Positions 38,482 through 47,816 of a stretch of 64,000 nt of DNA are shown piece after piece. The stretch is from Enterobacter_D sp963521185. GTDB lineage: Bacteria > Pseudomonadota > Gammaproteobacteria > Enterobacterales > Enterobacteriaceae. Below the pieces are notes generated by a model that searched no databases, had not been told where the DNA came from, and worked only from the letters and a program-made list of their open reading frames with translations. The stretch spans positions 1-64,000 of the forward strand of contig CAUQTV010000011.1 of NCBI GenBank assembly GCA_963521185.1, written 5' to 3'. Position 1 is the first letter of the stretch. Every line of letters starts with the position of its first letter. The translations under genes were made by a program, and so were the position numbers.

Positions 38482-41193
38482 TTAGGCGATCGTACGTTGG
38501 ATTTCGATGATCTCGAACACTTCGATCATATCGCCAACGCGAACGTCGTTGTAGTTCTTAACACCGATACCACATTCCATGCCGTTACGAACTTCGTTAA
38601 CGTCATCTTTGAAGCGGCGCAGGGATTCCAGCTCGCCTTCATAGATCACCACGTTGTCGCGCAGTACACGGATTGGGTTATGACGTTTGATGGTACCTTC
38701 AGTCACCATACAGCCCGCGATTGCACCGAATTTCGGTGATTTGAACACATCGCGAACTTCAGCCAGACCGATAATCTGCTGTTTCAGCTCAGGCGACAGC
38801 ATGCCGCTCATTGCTGCTTTCACTTCGTCGATCAGGTTGTAGATGACGGAGTAGTAACGCAGATCCAGGCTTTCTGATTCGATTACGCGGCGAGCAGACG
38901 CGTCCGCACGCACGTTGAAGCCAACCAGAATGGCGTTCGATGCCGCAGCAAGCGTGGCGTCGGTTTCGGTGATACCACCCACGCCAGAACCGATGATCTT
39001 CACTTTCACTTCGTCGGTAGACAGTTTCAGCAAGGAATCGGAAATCGCTTCGACAGAACCCTGTACGTCGGCTTTCAGCACGATGTTCACTTCGTGAACT
39101 TCGCCTTCGGTCATGTTGGCGAACATGTTCTCGAGTTTGGATTTCTGCTGACGTGCCAGTTTGACTTCACGGAATTTGCCCTGACGATACAGTGCAACTT
39201 CACGCGCTTTCTTCTCGTCACGTACCACGGTCACTTCATCACCGGCAGCCGGCACACCGGACAGACCCAGGATCTCAACCGGAATAGACGGACCCGCTTC
39301 CAGCACTTCCTGACCCAGTTCGTTGCGCATTGCACGAACACGGCCATATTCGAAGCCACACAGAACGATGTCGCCTTTGTTCAGCGTACCTTCACGCACC
39401 AGAACGGTTGCTACCGGACCACGACCTTTATCCAGGAAGGATTCGATCACCGCGCCGCTCGCCATACCTTTGCGAACCGCTTTCAGCTCCAGCACTTCTG
39501 CTTGCAGCAGGATGGCGTTCAACAGGTCATCAATACCGGTACCGGCTTTCGCAGATACTGGGATGAACTGAGACTCGCCGCCCCACTCTTCCGGCATCAC
39601 GCCGTACTGAGACAGTTCGTTTTTAACGCGATCCATGTCGGCTTCAGGTTTGTCGATTTTGTTCACTGCAACGACAACCGGCACCTGCGCCGCTTTCGCG
39701 TGCTGGATTGCTTCGATAGTCTGCGGCATCACGCCATCGTCTGCGGCGACAACCAGAACCACGATATCCGTTGCCTGAGCACCACGAGCACGCATTGAGG
39801 TAAACGCGGCGTGACCCGGGGTATCCAGGAAGGTGATCATCCCGTTTTCGGTTTCAACGTGGTAAGCACCAATGTGCTGAGTAATGCCGCCCGCTTCACC
39901 GGAGGCCACTTTCGTTGAACGAATGTAGTCCAGCAGAGAGGTTTTACCGTGGTCAACGTGACCCATGATGGTCACAACCGGCGCGCGTGATTCAGGCGCA
40001 ACACCCATATCACGGTCGCTCATCAGCGCTTCTTCCAGCTCGTTTTCACGACGCAGGATAACTTTGTGGCCCATCTCTTCTGCAACCAGCTGTGCAGTTT
40101 CCTGGTCAATGACCTGGTTGATGGTGGCCATCGCGCCCAGTTTCATCATCGCTTTGATGACCTGAGAACCTTTCACCGCCATTTTGTTAGCCAGTTCGCC
40201 TACGGTGATGGTCTCACCGATGATGACGTCACGGTTAACGGCCTGAACCGGTTTCTGGAAGCTCTGCTGTAAAGAGGAGCCTTTACGCTTGCCACCTTTG
40301 CCTCCGCGAACAGCGGCACGCGCTTCTTCACGATCGGCTTTGGATTCTGAGTGTTTATTGCCTTTCTTCGGACGCGGTGCTTTCGCGGTGCGGGTACGGC
40401 TACGGCCACCTTCCACTTCGCGATCGTTTTCGTCTTCAGCCTGACGCGCATGCTGAGAAGTGGTCACGTGGTAATCGCCGTTCTCCTCAACAGGTTCAGC
40501 AGCAACGTTAACGCCATTTTTCTCGTTTTCTTCAGCCATACGACGCGCTTCTTCTGCGACGCGACGCGCTTCTTCTTCCAGTTTACGACGTGCCTCTTCT
40601 TCGGCTTTGCGCTTAAGTTCTTGCGCTTCAGCTTCACGACGGGCTTTTTCAGCCTGGGCAGTCCTGGTCATTTCGTCAGATTGTTGGTTGCTCACTTTGC
40701 TCGTTTCCGCAGCTTCGCGTTTCGCCGTATCAGCGGGTTCGCGTTTCGCTTTTTCATCGGCTTCACGTTTCGCTTTCTCTTGTGCGTCACGCTTGGCTTT
40801 TTCCTCGGCTTCACGCTTAGCAGCTTCCTGCGCCTCACGACTGGCCTTCTCTTCCGCTTCGCGCTTCGCCTCTTCTTCCGCGGCGAGATTATCTGCCTCT
40901 TGCGGATCGCGTTTTACAAAGGTGCGTTTTTTGCGGACTTCGATCTGCACCGATTTACTCTTCCCGCCGGTGCCTGGGATATTTAATGTGCTGCGCGTTT
41001 TGCGCTGCAACGTCAGCTTGTCTGGCGAGGAACCGTGTTCACGGTTCAGGTGCGAGAGAAGCGTCTGTTTTTCTTGAGCTGTTACCGAGTCTTCAGCAGA
41101 CTTCGGGATCCCTGCATCAGCAAATTGCTGTACCAGGCGGTCCACGGAGGTCTGAATCTCAGCGGCCAGCGCTTTTACGGTTACATCTGTCAT
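38482..41193 (-). CDS. infB: Translation initiation factor IF-2
   Basis: GTPase that brings initiator tRNA to the 30S subunit and promotes subunit joining. The 903 residues comprise an N-terminal IF2_N domain (1-50), a long charged helical region of KREAEEKAK-type repeats (about 105-235), a second IF2_N domain (about 325-375), the G domain with GHVDHGKTS, DTPGHAAF and NKID (about 400-550), and two beta-barrel domains. A GTG in ETSKVSNQQ (40695) corresponds to the known internal start of the shorter IF2-2 form in E. coli. The E. coli protein is 890 long; extra residues lie in the charged region. Confidence 0.98.
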   Translation of the reverse strand: MTDVTVKALAAEIQTSVDRLVQQFADAGIPKSAEDSVTAQEKQTLLSHLNREHGSSPDKLTLQRKTRSTLNIPGTGGKSKSVQIEVRKKRTFVKRDPQEADNLAAEEEAKREAEEKASREAQEAAKREAEEKAKRDAQEKAKREADEKAKREPADTAKREAAETSKVSNQQSDEMTRTAQAEKARREAEAQELKRKAEEEARRKLEEEARRVAEEARRMAEENEKNGVNVAAEPVEENGDYHVTTSQHARQAEDENDREVEGGRSRTRTAKAPRPKKGNKHSESKADREEARAAVRGGKGGKRKGSSLQQSFQKPVQAVNRDVIIGETITVGELANKMAVKGSQVIKAMMKLGAMATINQVIDQETAQLVAEEMGHKVILRRENELEEALMSDRDMGVAPESRAPVVTIMGHVDHGKTSLLDYIRSTKVASGEAGGITQHIGAYHVETENGMITFLDTPGHAAFTSMRARGAQATDIVVLVVAADDGVMPQTIEAIQHAKAAQVPVVVAVNKIDKPEADMDRVKNELSQYGVMPEEWGGESQFIPVSAKAGTGIDDLLNAILLQAEVLELKAVRKGMASGAVIESFLDKGRGPVATVLVREGTLNKGDIVLCGFEYGRVRAMRNELGQEVLEAGPSIPVEILGLSGVPAAGDEVTVVRDEKKAREVALYRQGKFREVKLARQQKSKLENMFANMTEGEVHEVNIVLKADVQGSVEAISDSLLKLSTDEVKVKIIGSGVGGITETDATLAAASNAILVGFNVRADASARRVIESESLDLRYYSVIYNLIDEVKAAMSGMLSPELKQQIIGLAEVRDVFKSPKFGAIAGCMVTEGTIKRHNPIRVLRDNVVIYEGELESLRRFKDDVNEVRNGMECGIGVKNYNDVRVGDMIEVFEIIEIQRTIA

Positions 41194-41217
41194 GCTGTTC
41201 CTTCCTGCTACAGTTTA

Positions 41218-42705
41218 TTACGCTTCGTCACCGAACCAGCAAATATTACGTGCGGCCATGATCAGCTCACCCGCTTTTTCGTCGGTCAGACCTTCGATAT
41301 CACTCAGGTCATCAACGCCCTGGTCGGCGAGGTCTTCCAGCGTACAAACACCACGAGCAGCCAGTTTGAACGCCATTTCGCGATCCAGCCCTTCGAGGTT
41401 AAGCAGGTCATCAGCCGGTTTGTTATTACCGAGGCTTTCTTCCTGCGCCAGGGCCAGGGTGGTCAGTGCGTTCTTAGCGCGATCGCGCAAGGCTTCAACG
41501 GTCGCTTCATCAAGACCGTCAATTTCCAGCAGCTCTTTCATTGGCACATAGGCCAGTTCTTCCAGCGATGAGAAACCTTCTTCTACCAGTACGGTGGCGA
41601 AATCTTCGTCAATATCAAGGTACTTAGTGAAGGTGTCGATCGCTGCGTGGGCTTCCGCCTGATGCTTAGACTGAAGGTCGTCAACGGTCATCACGTTGAG
41701 TTCCCAGCCGCTCAGTTGTGAAGCCAGGCGCACGTTTTGACCATTACGGCCAATCGCCTGCGCCAGGTTGCCCGCTTCTACGGCGATATCCATGGTGTGA
41801 CGGTCTTCATCAACCACAATAGACGCGACGTCTGCCGGTGCCATTGCGTTGATCACGAACTGTGCCGGATTATCGTCCCACAGAACGATATCGATACGTT
41901 CGCCGCCCAGTTCGGTCGATACCGCCTGAACGCGCGCGCCGCGCATACCGACACAAGCACCGACGGGGTCGATACGCTTGTCGTTGGTTTTCACGGCGAT
42001 TTTCGCACGAGAACCCGGATCGCGCGCCGCGGCTTTGATTTCGATAAGTTCTTCACCGATTTCTGGCACTTCAATGCGGAACAGTTCAATCAGCATTTCC
42101 GGTTTGGAACGCGTCACGAACAGTTGCGCACCACGCGCTTCCGGACGCACAGCGTACAATACGCCACGAATACGGTCGCCTGGGCGGAAGTTTTCACGCG
42201 GCAGCATATCTTCACGCAGGATCACGGCTTCAGCATTGCTGCCCAGATCCAAAGAGATGTTGTCGCGGTTAACTTTTTTCACCACGCCGGTGATGATTTC
42301 ACCTTCGTGCTGACGGAACTGATCAACGACCATCGCACGCTCAGCTTCGCGCACTTTCTGGACGATAACCTGTTTCGCCGTTTGCGTGGTGATACGGTCG
42401 AAGGTCACAGATTCAATCTGGTCTTCAACATATTCGCCCACGTTGAAGCTTTCGTCTTCGAAACGAGCCGCTTCAAGCGTAATTTCTTTCGTCGGTTGGG
42501 TCACTTCTTCTACGATCACCCAACGGCGGAAAGTATCGAAGTCACCGCTTTTACGATCGATTTCTACGCGAACATCGATCTCTTGCTCGTATTTTTTCTT
42601 GGTTGCTGTCGCCAGAGCACTTTCCAGCGCTTCAAAAATTTTTTCGCGCGGCAACGATTTTTCGTTGGAAACTGCTTCAACAACAGCCAAAATTTCTTTG
42701 TTCAT
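41218..42705 (-). CDS. nusA: Transcription elongation/termination factor NusA
   Basis: Binds RNA polymerase and RNA to control pausing, termination and antitermination. The 495 residues equal E. coli NusA: N-terminal domain (1-125), S1 (about 135-200), KH1 and KH2 (about 230-345, with GACVGMRGARVQAVSTELGGERIDIV and AIGRNGQNVRLASQLSGWELNVMT), and two acidic repeats (about 360-495). It lies between rimP (28 bases) and infB (24 bases). Confidence 0.98.
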   Translation of the reverse strand: MNKEILAVVEAVSNEKSLPREKIFEALESALATATKKKYEQEIDVRVEIDRKSGDFDTFRRWVIVEEVTQPTKEITLEAARFEDESFNVGEYVEDQIESVTFDRITTQTAKQVIVQKVREAERAMVVDQFRQHEGEIITGVVKKVNRDNISLDLGSNAEAVILREDMLPRENFRPGDRIRGVLYAVRPEARGAQLFVTRSKPEMLIELFRIEVPEIGEELIEIKAAARDPGSRAKIAVKTNDKRIDPVGACVGMRGARVQAVSTELGGERIDIVLWDDNPAQFVINAMAPADVASIVVDEDRHTMDIAVEAGNLAQAIGRNGQNVRLASQLSGWELNVMTVDDLQSKHQAEAHAAIDTFTKYLDIDEDFATVLVEEGFSSLEELAYVPMKELLEIDGLDEATVEALRDRAKNALTTLALAQEESLGNNKPADDLLNLEGLDREMAFKLAARGVCTLEDLADQGVDDLSDIEGLTDEKAGELIMAARNICWFGDEA

Positions 42706-42733
42706 TGGGGGCCTTTCACCTCAATCCAGACTG

Positions 42734-43186
42734 TTAAAAGTGGGGGACCAGGTTCGCTTTCTGAATATTGCTCAGTGCGAACACTTCATCTTTACCTTCG
42801 ACCGTAACGGTGATCATCTCGCCATCTACACCCTTAATAACGCCCTGCCACTTGCGACGGTTTTGCACCGCCATGCGCAGCACCAGCGTTAACTCTTCGC
42901 CCATATAACGTGCGTAGTGTTCGGCGGTAAATAAAGGACGATCAAGACCCGGTGAGGAGACTTCCAGGTTGTAAGCAACGGTAATCGGATCTTCTACATC
43001 CAGTACGGCGCTCACCTGGTGGCTGACATCAGCACAATCATCAACGTTGATGCCATTATCACTATCAATATAGATGCGCAGTGTCGATGTGCGACTGCGC
43101 ACAAACTCGATGCCGACCAGTTCGTAACCCAGCGCTTCAACTGGTGCCGTGATCATCTCTGTTAATTTTTGCTCTAATGTGGACAA
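42734..43186 (-). CDS. rimP: Ribosome maturation factor RimP
   Basis: Needed for 30S subunit maturation. The 150 residues (MSTLEQKLTEM) are nearly the E. coli sequence. The start is a TTG at 43186, preceded by a G-rich ribosome site; upstream TTG and GTG codons in frame would add up to four residues. The N-terminal domain (about 1-80) holds VEALGYELVGIEF, and the C-terminal SH3-like domain ends in NLVPHF. It is the first protein gene of rimP-nusA-infB. Confidence 0.96.
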   Translation of the reverse strand: MSTLEQKLTEMITAPVEALGYELVGIEFVRSRTSTLRIYIDSDNGINVDDCADVSHQVSAVLDVEDPITVAYNLEVSSPGLDRPLFTAEHYARYMGEELTLVLRMAVQNRRKWQGVIKGVDGEMITVTVEGKDEVFALSNIQKANLVPHF

Positions 43187-43203
43187 ACCCACCCCCAAGA
43201 CAT

Positions 43204-43222
43204 AAAAAAAGGGCGTTAAGCC
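43204..43222 (-). terminator. Hairpin with T run before rimP
   Basis: On the minus strand, GGGC / GCCC with a short TTAA(C) loop is followed by seven T. It is short and lies just before rimP, so it is probably an attenuator in the metY-rimP leader. Confidence 0.6.
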
Positions 43223-43244
43223 CAGTTATTCTGTAGTCAGATAA

Positions 43245-43271
43245 CAAAAAACCCCGATAAATCGGGGCTTT
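43245..43271 (-). terminator. Terminator downstream of metY
   Basis: On the minus strand, AGCCCCGATT / ATCGGGG with a short loop is followed by six T. It lies between the tRNA gene and rimP and would end part of the metY transcripts. Confidence 0.88.
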
Positions 43272-43394
43272 AGATAACTGAACCCTATAGCTGCAAATGC
43301 AGCCTGGAGAACCTTCCGAAAGTATTTTTTTCAAATCCAACGAGGAAGGCTCAAAGTCTTCACAGTATATTTGAAAAAGAACACTAAGGGAAAG

Positions 43395-43471
<77 letters not shown>

Positions 43472-43694
43472 CCTGAAACGTGGCAAATACTACGCCGATC
43501 ATGCAATAAATGCAAGTTAAGACAGGTGTAAACACCGGGAACGACTGATAAGACGAGCATTATAATCAATTGATTTTATTCAATGCAAGGAAAAAATAGC
43601 GTGTGGCGAGCGGCACGCAATGATTTTTTAACGATCTTGTCACTCTTCTCTTCCGGTTCTTCGCAAAAGATGTTTAAATGAAAACTCACTTATT

Positions 43695-43710
43695 TTGCAT
43701 AATCATGCAT
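43695..43710. promoter_or_regulatory. ARG-box-like palindrome upstream of argG
   Basis: TGCATAATCATGCA (43696-43709) is a palindrome with the AT-rich centre and TGCAT / ATGCA arms of ArgR operators. It lies about 100 bases before the argG start, so arginine repression is likely. Confidence 0.55.
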
Positions 43711-43812
43711 TACTAACGAACATCTAAGCAGTGACTGTTCACTGTGTTTGGCACAACATCATGGCGTGGCTGCGAAGTCTCTCGCCCAGATATATTAAGC
43801 AGGGATTTTTTT

Positions 43813-45159
43813 ATGACGACGATTCTCAAGCATCTTCCGGTTGGACAACGTATTGGCATTGCTTTCTCCGGTGGCCTCGACACCAGCGCAGCCCTGCTGT
43901 GGATGCGCCAGAAAGGTGCCGTTCCTTATGCGTACACGGCAAATCTGGGTCAGCCAGATGAAGATGACTATGAGGCGATCCCTCGCCGTGCGAAGGAATA
44001 CGGTGCAGAAAACGCACGCCTGATTGACTGCCGTAAGCAACTGGTGGCTGAGGGCATTGCCGCGATTCAGTGTGGCGCGTTTCATAACACCACCGGCGGG
44101 CTGACTTATTTCAACACCACGCCGCTGGGCCGTGCCGTCACCGGCACCATGCTGGTTGCCGCCATGAAAGAAGATGGCGTGAATATCTGGGGCGACGGCA
44201 GCACCTATAAAGGCAACGACATTGAGCGTTTCTACCGTTACGGCCTGCTGACCAATGCCGAGTTGAAAATCTACAAACCGTGGCTGGATACCGACTTCAT
44301 TGATGAGCTGGGTGGCCGTCAGGAAATGTCTGAGTTTATGATTGCCTGCGGTTTCGACTATAAAATGTCGGTAGAAAAAGCGTACTCCACTGACTCCAAC
44401 ATGCTGGGCGCGACGCACGAAGCGAAAGATCTGGAATTCCTCAACTCCAGCGTCAAAATTGTTAACCCGATCATGGGCGTCAAATTCTGGGATGAGAGCG
44501 TCAAAATCCCGGCGGAAGAAGTGACCATTCGTTTTGATCGCGGTTACCCGGTGGCGCTGAACGGCAAAACCTTTGCAGACGACGTTGAGCTGATGCTGGA
44601 AGCGAACCGCATCGGTGGCCGTCACGGTCTGGGCATGAGCGATCAGATTGAAAACCGTATCATTGAAGCGAAAAGCCGTGGCATCTACGAAGCTCCGGGG
44701 ATGGCGCTGCTGCACATCGCCTATGAGCGTCTGCTGACCGGTATCCACAACGAAGATACCATCGAGCAGTACCACTCCCACGGTCGCCAGTTAGGCAAAC
44801 TGCTGTATCAGGGCCGCTGGTTCGATCCGCAGGCGCTGATGCTGCGTGATGCGCTGCAACGCTGGGTCGCCAGTGCGATTACCGGTGAAGTGACGCTGGA
44901 ACTGCGTCGCGGTAACGACTACTCGATCCTCAACACCGTGTCTGACAATCTGACCTACAAAGCAGAACGTCTGACCATGGAAAAAGGCGAGTCCGTCTTC
45001 TCTCCGGACGATCGTATCGGTCAGCTGACCATGCGTAATCTGGACATTACCGACACCCGCGAAAAACTGATCAACTACGTCGAGACCGGCCTGCTCTCCT
45101 CTTCTGCCAGCACCGGTCTGCCGCAGATGGACAGCCTGGAACACATCGAGAAAAAGTAA
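43813..45159 (+). CDS. argG: Argininosuccinate synthase ArgG
   Basis: Joins citrulline and aspartate with ATP in arginine synthesis. The 448 residues (E. coli 447) start MTTILKHLPVGQRIGIAFSGG; the ATP-pyrophosphatase P-loop AFSGGLDTSAAL is at about 17-28. The ORF is open 23 codons upstream, but MTTIL is the family start and AGGGA lies seven bases before it. It has its own promoter region with an ARG-box-like palindrome and ends in a strong terminator. Confidence 0.97.
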   Translation: MTTILKHLPVGQRIGIAFSGGLDTSAALLWMRQKGAVPYAYTANLGQPDEDDYEAIPRRAKEYGAENARLIDCRKQLVAEGIAAIQCGAFHNTTGGLTYFNTTPLGRAVTGTMLVAAMKEDGVNIWGDGSTYKGNDIERFYRYGLLTNAELKIYKPWLDTDFIDELGGRQEMSEFMIACGFDYKMSVEKAYSTDSNMLGATHEAKDLEFLNSSVKIVNPIMGVKFWDESVKIPAEEVTIRFDRGYPVALNGKTFADDVELMLEANRIGGRHGLGMSDQIENRIIEAKSRGIYEAPGMALLHIAYERLLTGIHNEDTIEQYHSHGRQLGKLLYQGRWFDPQALMLRDALQRWVASAITGEVTLELRRGNDYSILNTVSDNLTYKAERLTMEKGESVFSPDDRIGQLTMRNLDITDTREKLINYVETGLLSSSASTGLPQMDSLEHIEKK

Positions 45160-45178
45160 TCAGCCAGCGGTATGCGTA

Positions 45179-45217
45179 AAAACGGCCCGGTGATCTCTCG
45201 CCGGGCCGTTTTTTTAT
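45179..45217 (+). terminator. argG terminator, bidirectional
   Basis: AACGGCCCGG / CCGGGCCGTT with an 11-base loop is followed by seven T on the plus strand. A shorter T run on the other side would also serve the convergent ABC transporter operon, whose last gene ends within it at 45214. Confidence 0.93.
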
Positions 45218-46203
45218 TTCTTGTTAAGGTGGCTGCGGTAGGTATCGAGCACCACCGCCACGACGATCACCGCCCCGGTGATAAACCGCTTCGTTGGTTC
45301 ACTGGCCCCGACCTGCGCCAGCCCCGCCGCCAGCACTGAAATAATCAGCGCCCCTAAAAAAGTGCAGATGATCGAGCCACGCCCGCCCATCAGGCTGGTG
45401 CCGCCAATCACCACCGCCGCGATCACCTGAAGCTCCATACCCACGCCGCTGTTCGGATCTGCCGCCTCCAGTCGCGCTACCTGAAACAGTGACGCGAGAC
45501 CGGATAACCCGCCCATCAACGCAAACACCGCAATCTTGTACGGCCCCGGGTTGATGCCCGATAAGCGCACCGCTTCCTCGTTGGTGCCAATGCCAATCAG
45601 ATGACGGCCAAACACCGTGCGGGTCAGCACCAGGTGCCCAACGATGATCACCACGATGGCAATAATAAACGACGGTGAGATGCCCAGAAAAATGGGATCG
45701 GCCAGGTAATCAAAAATGGAGCCAATGTAGGCCGTACGGGAATCCGTGAGCTGGTACGCCGCCCCGCGCGCCATCTCCAGCACGCCGAGGGAAACGATGA
45801 ACGCCGGAATGCGCCACGCCACGGTAATCAGGCCGGTAAAGGATCCGACCAACGTGGAGAGCGCCACGCCCGCCAGCGCCGCCAGCCACGGCTCCCAGTG
45901 CCAGTTCAGCGACGTCACGCTGACCACCGCCGCCGCCAGCGCCAGCAGCGAACCGACGGAGAGATCGATGCCAGCGATGATCAGCACGAAGGTCATGCCG
46001 ACGGACATCACGATCAGATCGGGGATCTGGTTGGCGATGGTACTAAAGGTGTTCATGCTCAGGAAATGCGTACTGAGAAACGAGAACAGCACGATCATTG
46101 CCAGCAGCGCGCCCAGCAACCCCAGATAGCTGCTCAGACTTCGCCAGGGTGAATAAGCATTCACCTTCGGTGCAGCGGGTTTCGTTGATAGCGTTTTATT
46201 CAT
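45214..46203 (-). CDS. RbsC-type sugar ABC transporter permease
   Basis: A 329-residue inner-membrane permease of the ribose/galactose (BPD_transp_2) type with about nine to ten hydrophobic segments. Marks are VIAGIDLSVGSLLALAAAVVSV (about 75-96), the cytoplasmic coupling motif IGTNEEAVRLSGI (about 205-217) and VVIGGTSLMGGRGSI. Its start overlaps the ATPase stop by four bases (ATGA). It is not in this place in E. coli. The sugar carried cannot be told from sequence. Confidence 0.93.
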   Translation of the reverse strand: MNKTLSTKPAAPKVNAYSPWRSLSSYLGLLGALLAMIVLFSFLSTHFLSMNTFSTIANQIPDLIVMSVGMTFVLIIAGIDLSVGSLLALAAAVVSVTSLNWHWEPWLAALAGVALSTLVGSFTGLITVAWRIPAFIVSLGVLEMARGAAYQLTDSRTAYIGSIFDYLADPIFLGISPSFIIAIVVIIVGHLVLTRTVFGRHLIGIGTNEEAVRLSGINPGPYKIAVFALMGGLSGLASLFQVARLEAADPNSGVGMELQVIAAVVIGGTSLMGGRGSIICTFLGALIISVLAAGLAQVGASEPTKRFITGAVIVVAVVLDTYRSHLNKK

Positions 46204-47750
46204 AGGGGATCCTGTTTACCCATCGGCGTGCGCCCGACACCCTCAGCCTGTTGGTAGCCTGAAAATGCCGCCGCTAAAATTTTGTCCTGCGTCCAGCCAT
46301 CACGATCAAAGGTCTCCACCAGCCTGCCGTCTGACATCACCGCGATGCGGTCACAAATGAGCATCAACTCGCGCAGGTCGCTGGACACCACCACCAGCCC
46401 CTTACCTTTTTTCGTCAGTTCATTGAGCAACAGATAGATATCGCGCTTGGCCCCCACGTCGATGCCGCGCGTCGGCTCATCAAACAGGATCACATCGCAG
46501 TCGCGCTCCAGCCAGCGGCTAATGAGCACCTTTTGCTGATTGCCGCCGGATAAGCTCTCCACCGGCTGCGCAGAGCTTGCGGCACGTACGCCGAGGCTTT
46601 TGATATGCCGGTTGGCTAACGTCGACTCCTTTTGCCCATTAACGACAGAAAAGCGGCTGATTTTGTCGCTGTTGCCGAGCGAAATATTGGCCGCCAGCGG
46701 CTGAGGCAACAGCAGGCCTTCCCCTTTACGATCCTCTGTGACCAGTGCGATACCGTGCTTAATGGCATCCGCCGGTGAGCGCAGCGTGACGGGTCTTGGC
46801 GGTGAGCCGACGGATAACGTGCCGCTGTCGACAGGATCGGCACCAAAGAGCGCACGCATCAGCTCGGTTCTGCCAGAGCCGACCAGACCGCTGATGCCCA
46901 GCACCTCGCCACGGTGAACGCTAAACGAGATATCCTTGATGGCTTTACCGCGGGTGAAATGCTCAACCGTCAATACCGGATTGCCCGCCCGACGCTCACT
47001 GACATCAAACGCACTGTCCAGATCGCGCCCAACCATCAGCGACACCAGTTGATCGCTGGTATAGCGTTTAATGTCGTCCACGCAGACCAGATGACCGTCG
47101 CGCAGCACCGCCACGTCGTCGGCGATCCTCGCCAGTTCATCCAGCCGGTGGGAGATATAGACCAGCGAGACGCCGCGCGCTTTGAACAGCGCGATTTGCG
47201 TAAACAGCAGTTCCACTTCACGGCTGCTGAGCATGGCGGTCGGTTCATCCAGGATCAGAATACGGCTGTCACCAATCAGGTTGCGCGCAATCTCAATCAT
47301 TTGCTGATGACCGATCCCCAGCGCGCCCACCAGCGTGTTTGGATCGATGTTTTGCAGACCGACCATGGCCATTACCGGGCGCGCCATCTCTTCAAGCTTT
47401 TTGCGGTTAATCCAGCCAAAGCGATTCGGCAGCTGTTCGATAAAGAGGTTCTCAGCAACCGACAGCGTCGGCAGCAAGTTTAGCTCCTGCATGACCATGC
47501 GAACGCCCAGCGCTTCCGCTTCCTTTCGATTTGCCGGTGCGTAAGGCCGCCCCTGGTAAATCATCTGACCGGTGGTCGCGTGGGTGAGTCCGCCGATGAT
47601 TTTTGATAAGGTACTTTTGCCCGCGCCATTTTCACCGGTCAGGGCCAAAACTTTTCCTGGATAGAGTGCCAGCGTCACATCCGTTAACACCGCTTCGCTG
47701 TAGGTTTTGCCCAGCCCCTTTACCGCCAGGATCTCATGCCCGTCATTCAT
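46200..47750 (-). CDS. RbsA/MglA-type sugar ABC transporter ATPase
   Basis: A 516-residue double ATPase. The first domain has Walker A GENGAGKST (about 37-45), an atypical signature ALGIGHQQMIEIAR and Walker B ILILDEPTA. The second has the degenerate loop GLVGSGRTEL, signature LSGGNQQKVLISRWL and Walker B ILFDEPTRGIDVGAK. This layout is typical of ribose-type importers. It lies 66 bases after the binding-protein gene and is coupled to the permease. Confidence 0.94.
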   Translation of the reverse strand: MNDGHEILAVKGLGKTYSEAVLTDVTLALYPGKVLALTGENGAGKSTLSKIIGGLTHATTGQMIYQGRPYAPANRKEAEALGVRMVMQELNLLPTLSVAENLFIEQLPNRFGWINRKKLEEMARPVMAMVGLQNIDPNTLVGALGIGHQQMIEIARNLIGDSRILILDEPTAMLSSREVELLFTQIALFKARGVSLVYISHRLDELARIADDVAVLRDGHLVCVDDIKRYTSDQLVSLMVGRDLDSAFDVSERRAGNPVLTVEHFTRGKAIKDISFSVHRGEVLGISGLVGSGRTELMRALFGADPVDSGTLSVGSPPRPVTLRSPADAIKHGIALVTEDRKGEGLLLPQPLAANISLGNSDKISRFSVVNGQKESTLANRHIKSLGVRAASSAQPVESLSGGNQQKVLISRWLERDCDVILFDEPTRGIDVGAKRDIYLLLNELTKKGKGLVVVSSDLRELMLICDRIAVMSDGRLVETFDRDGWTQDKILAAAFSGYQQAEGVGRTPMGKQDPL

Positions 47751-47816
47751 AGTGTGGCCCTATCCGCGCATGACGCGCCGACGGCATCGCTCAAGACACC
47801 GCCGGAACGTTACCGC

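Noticed and set aside
40351..41077. Arg/Ser/Phe-rich frames opposite infB
   Set aside because: They come from the reverse reading of the charged KREAEEKAK repeats in IF2.
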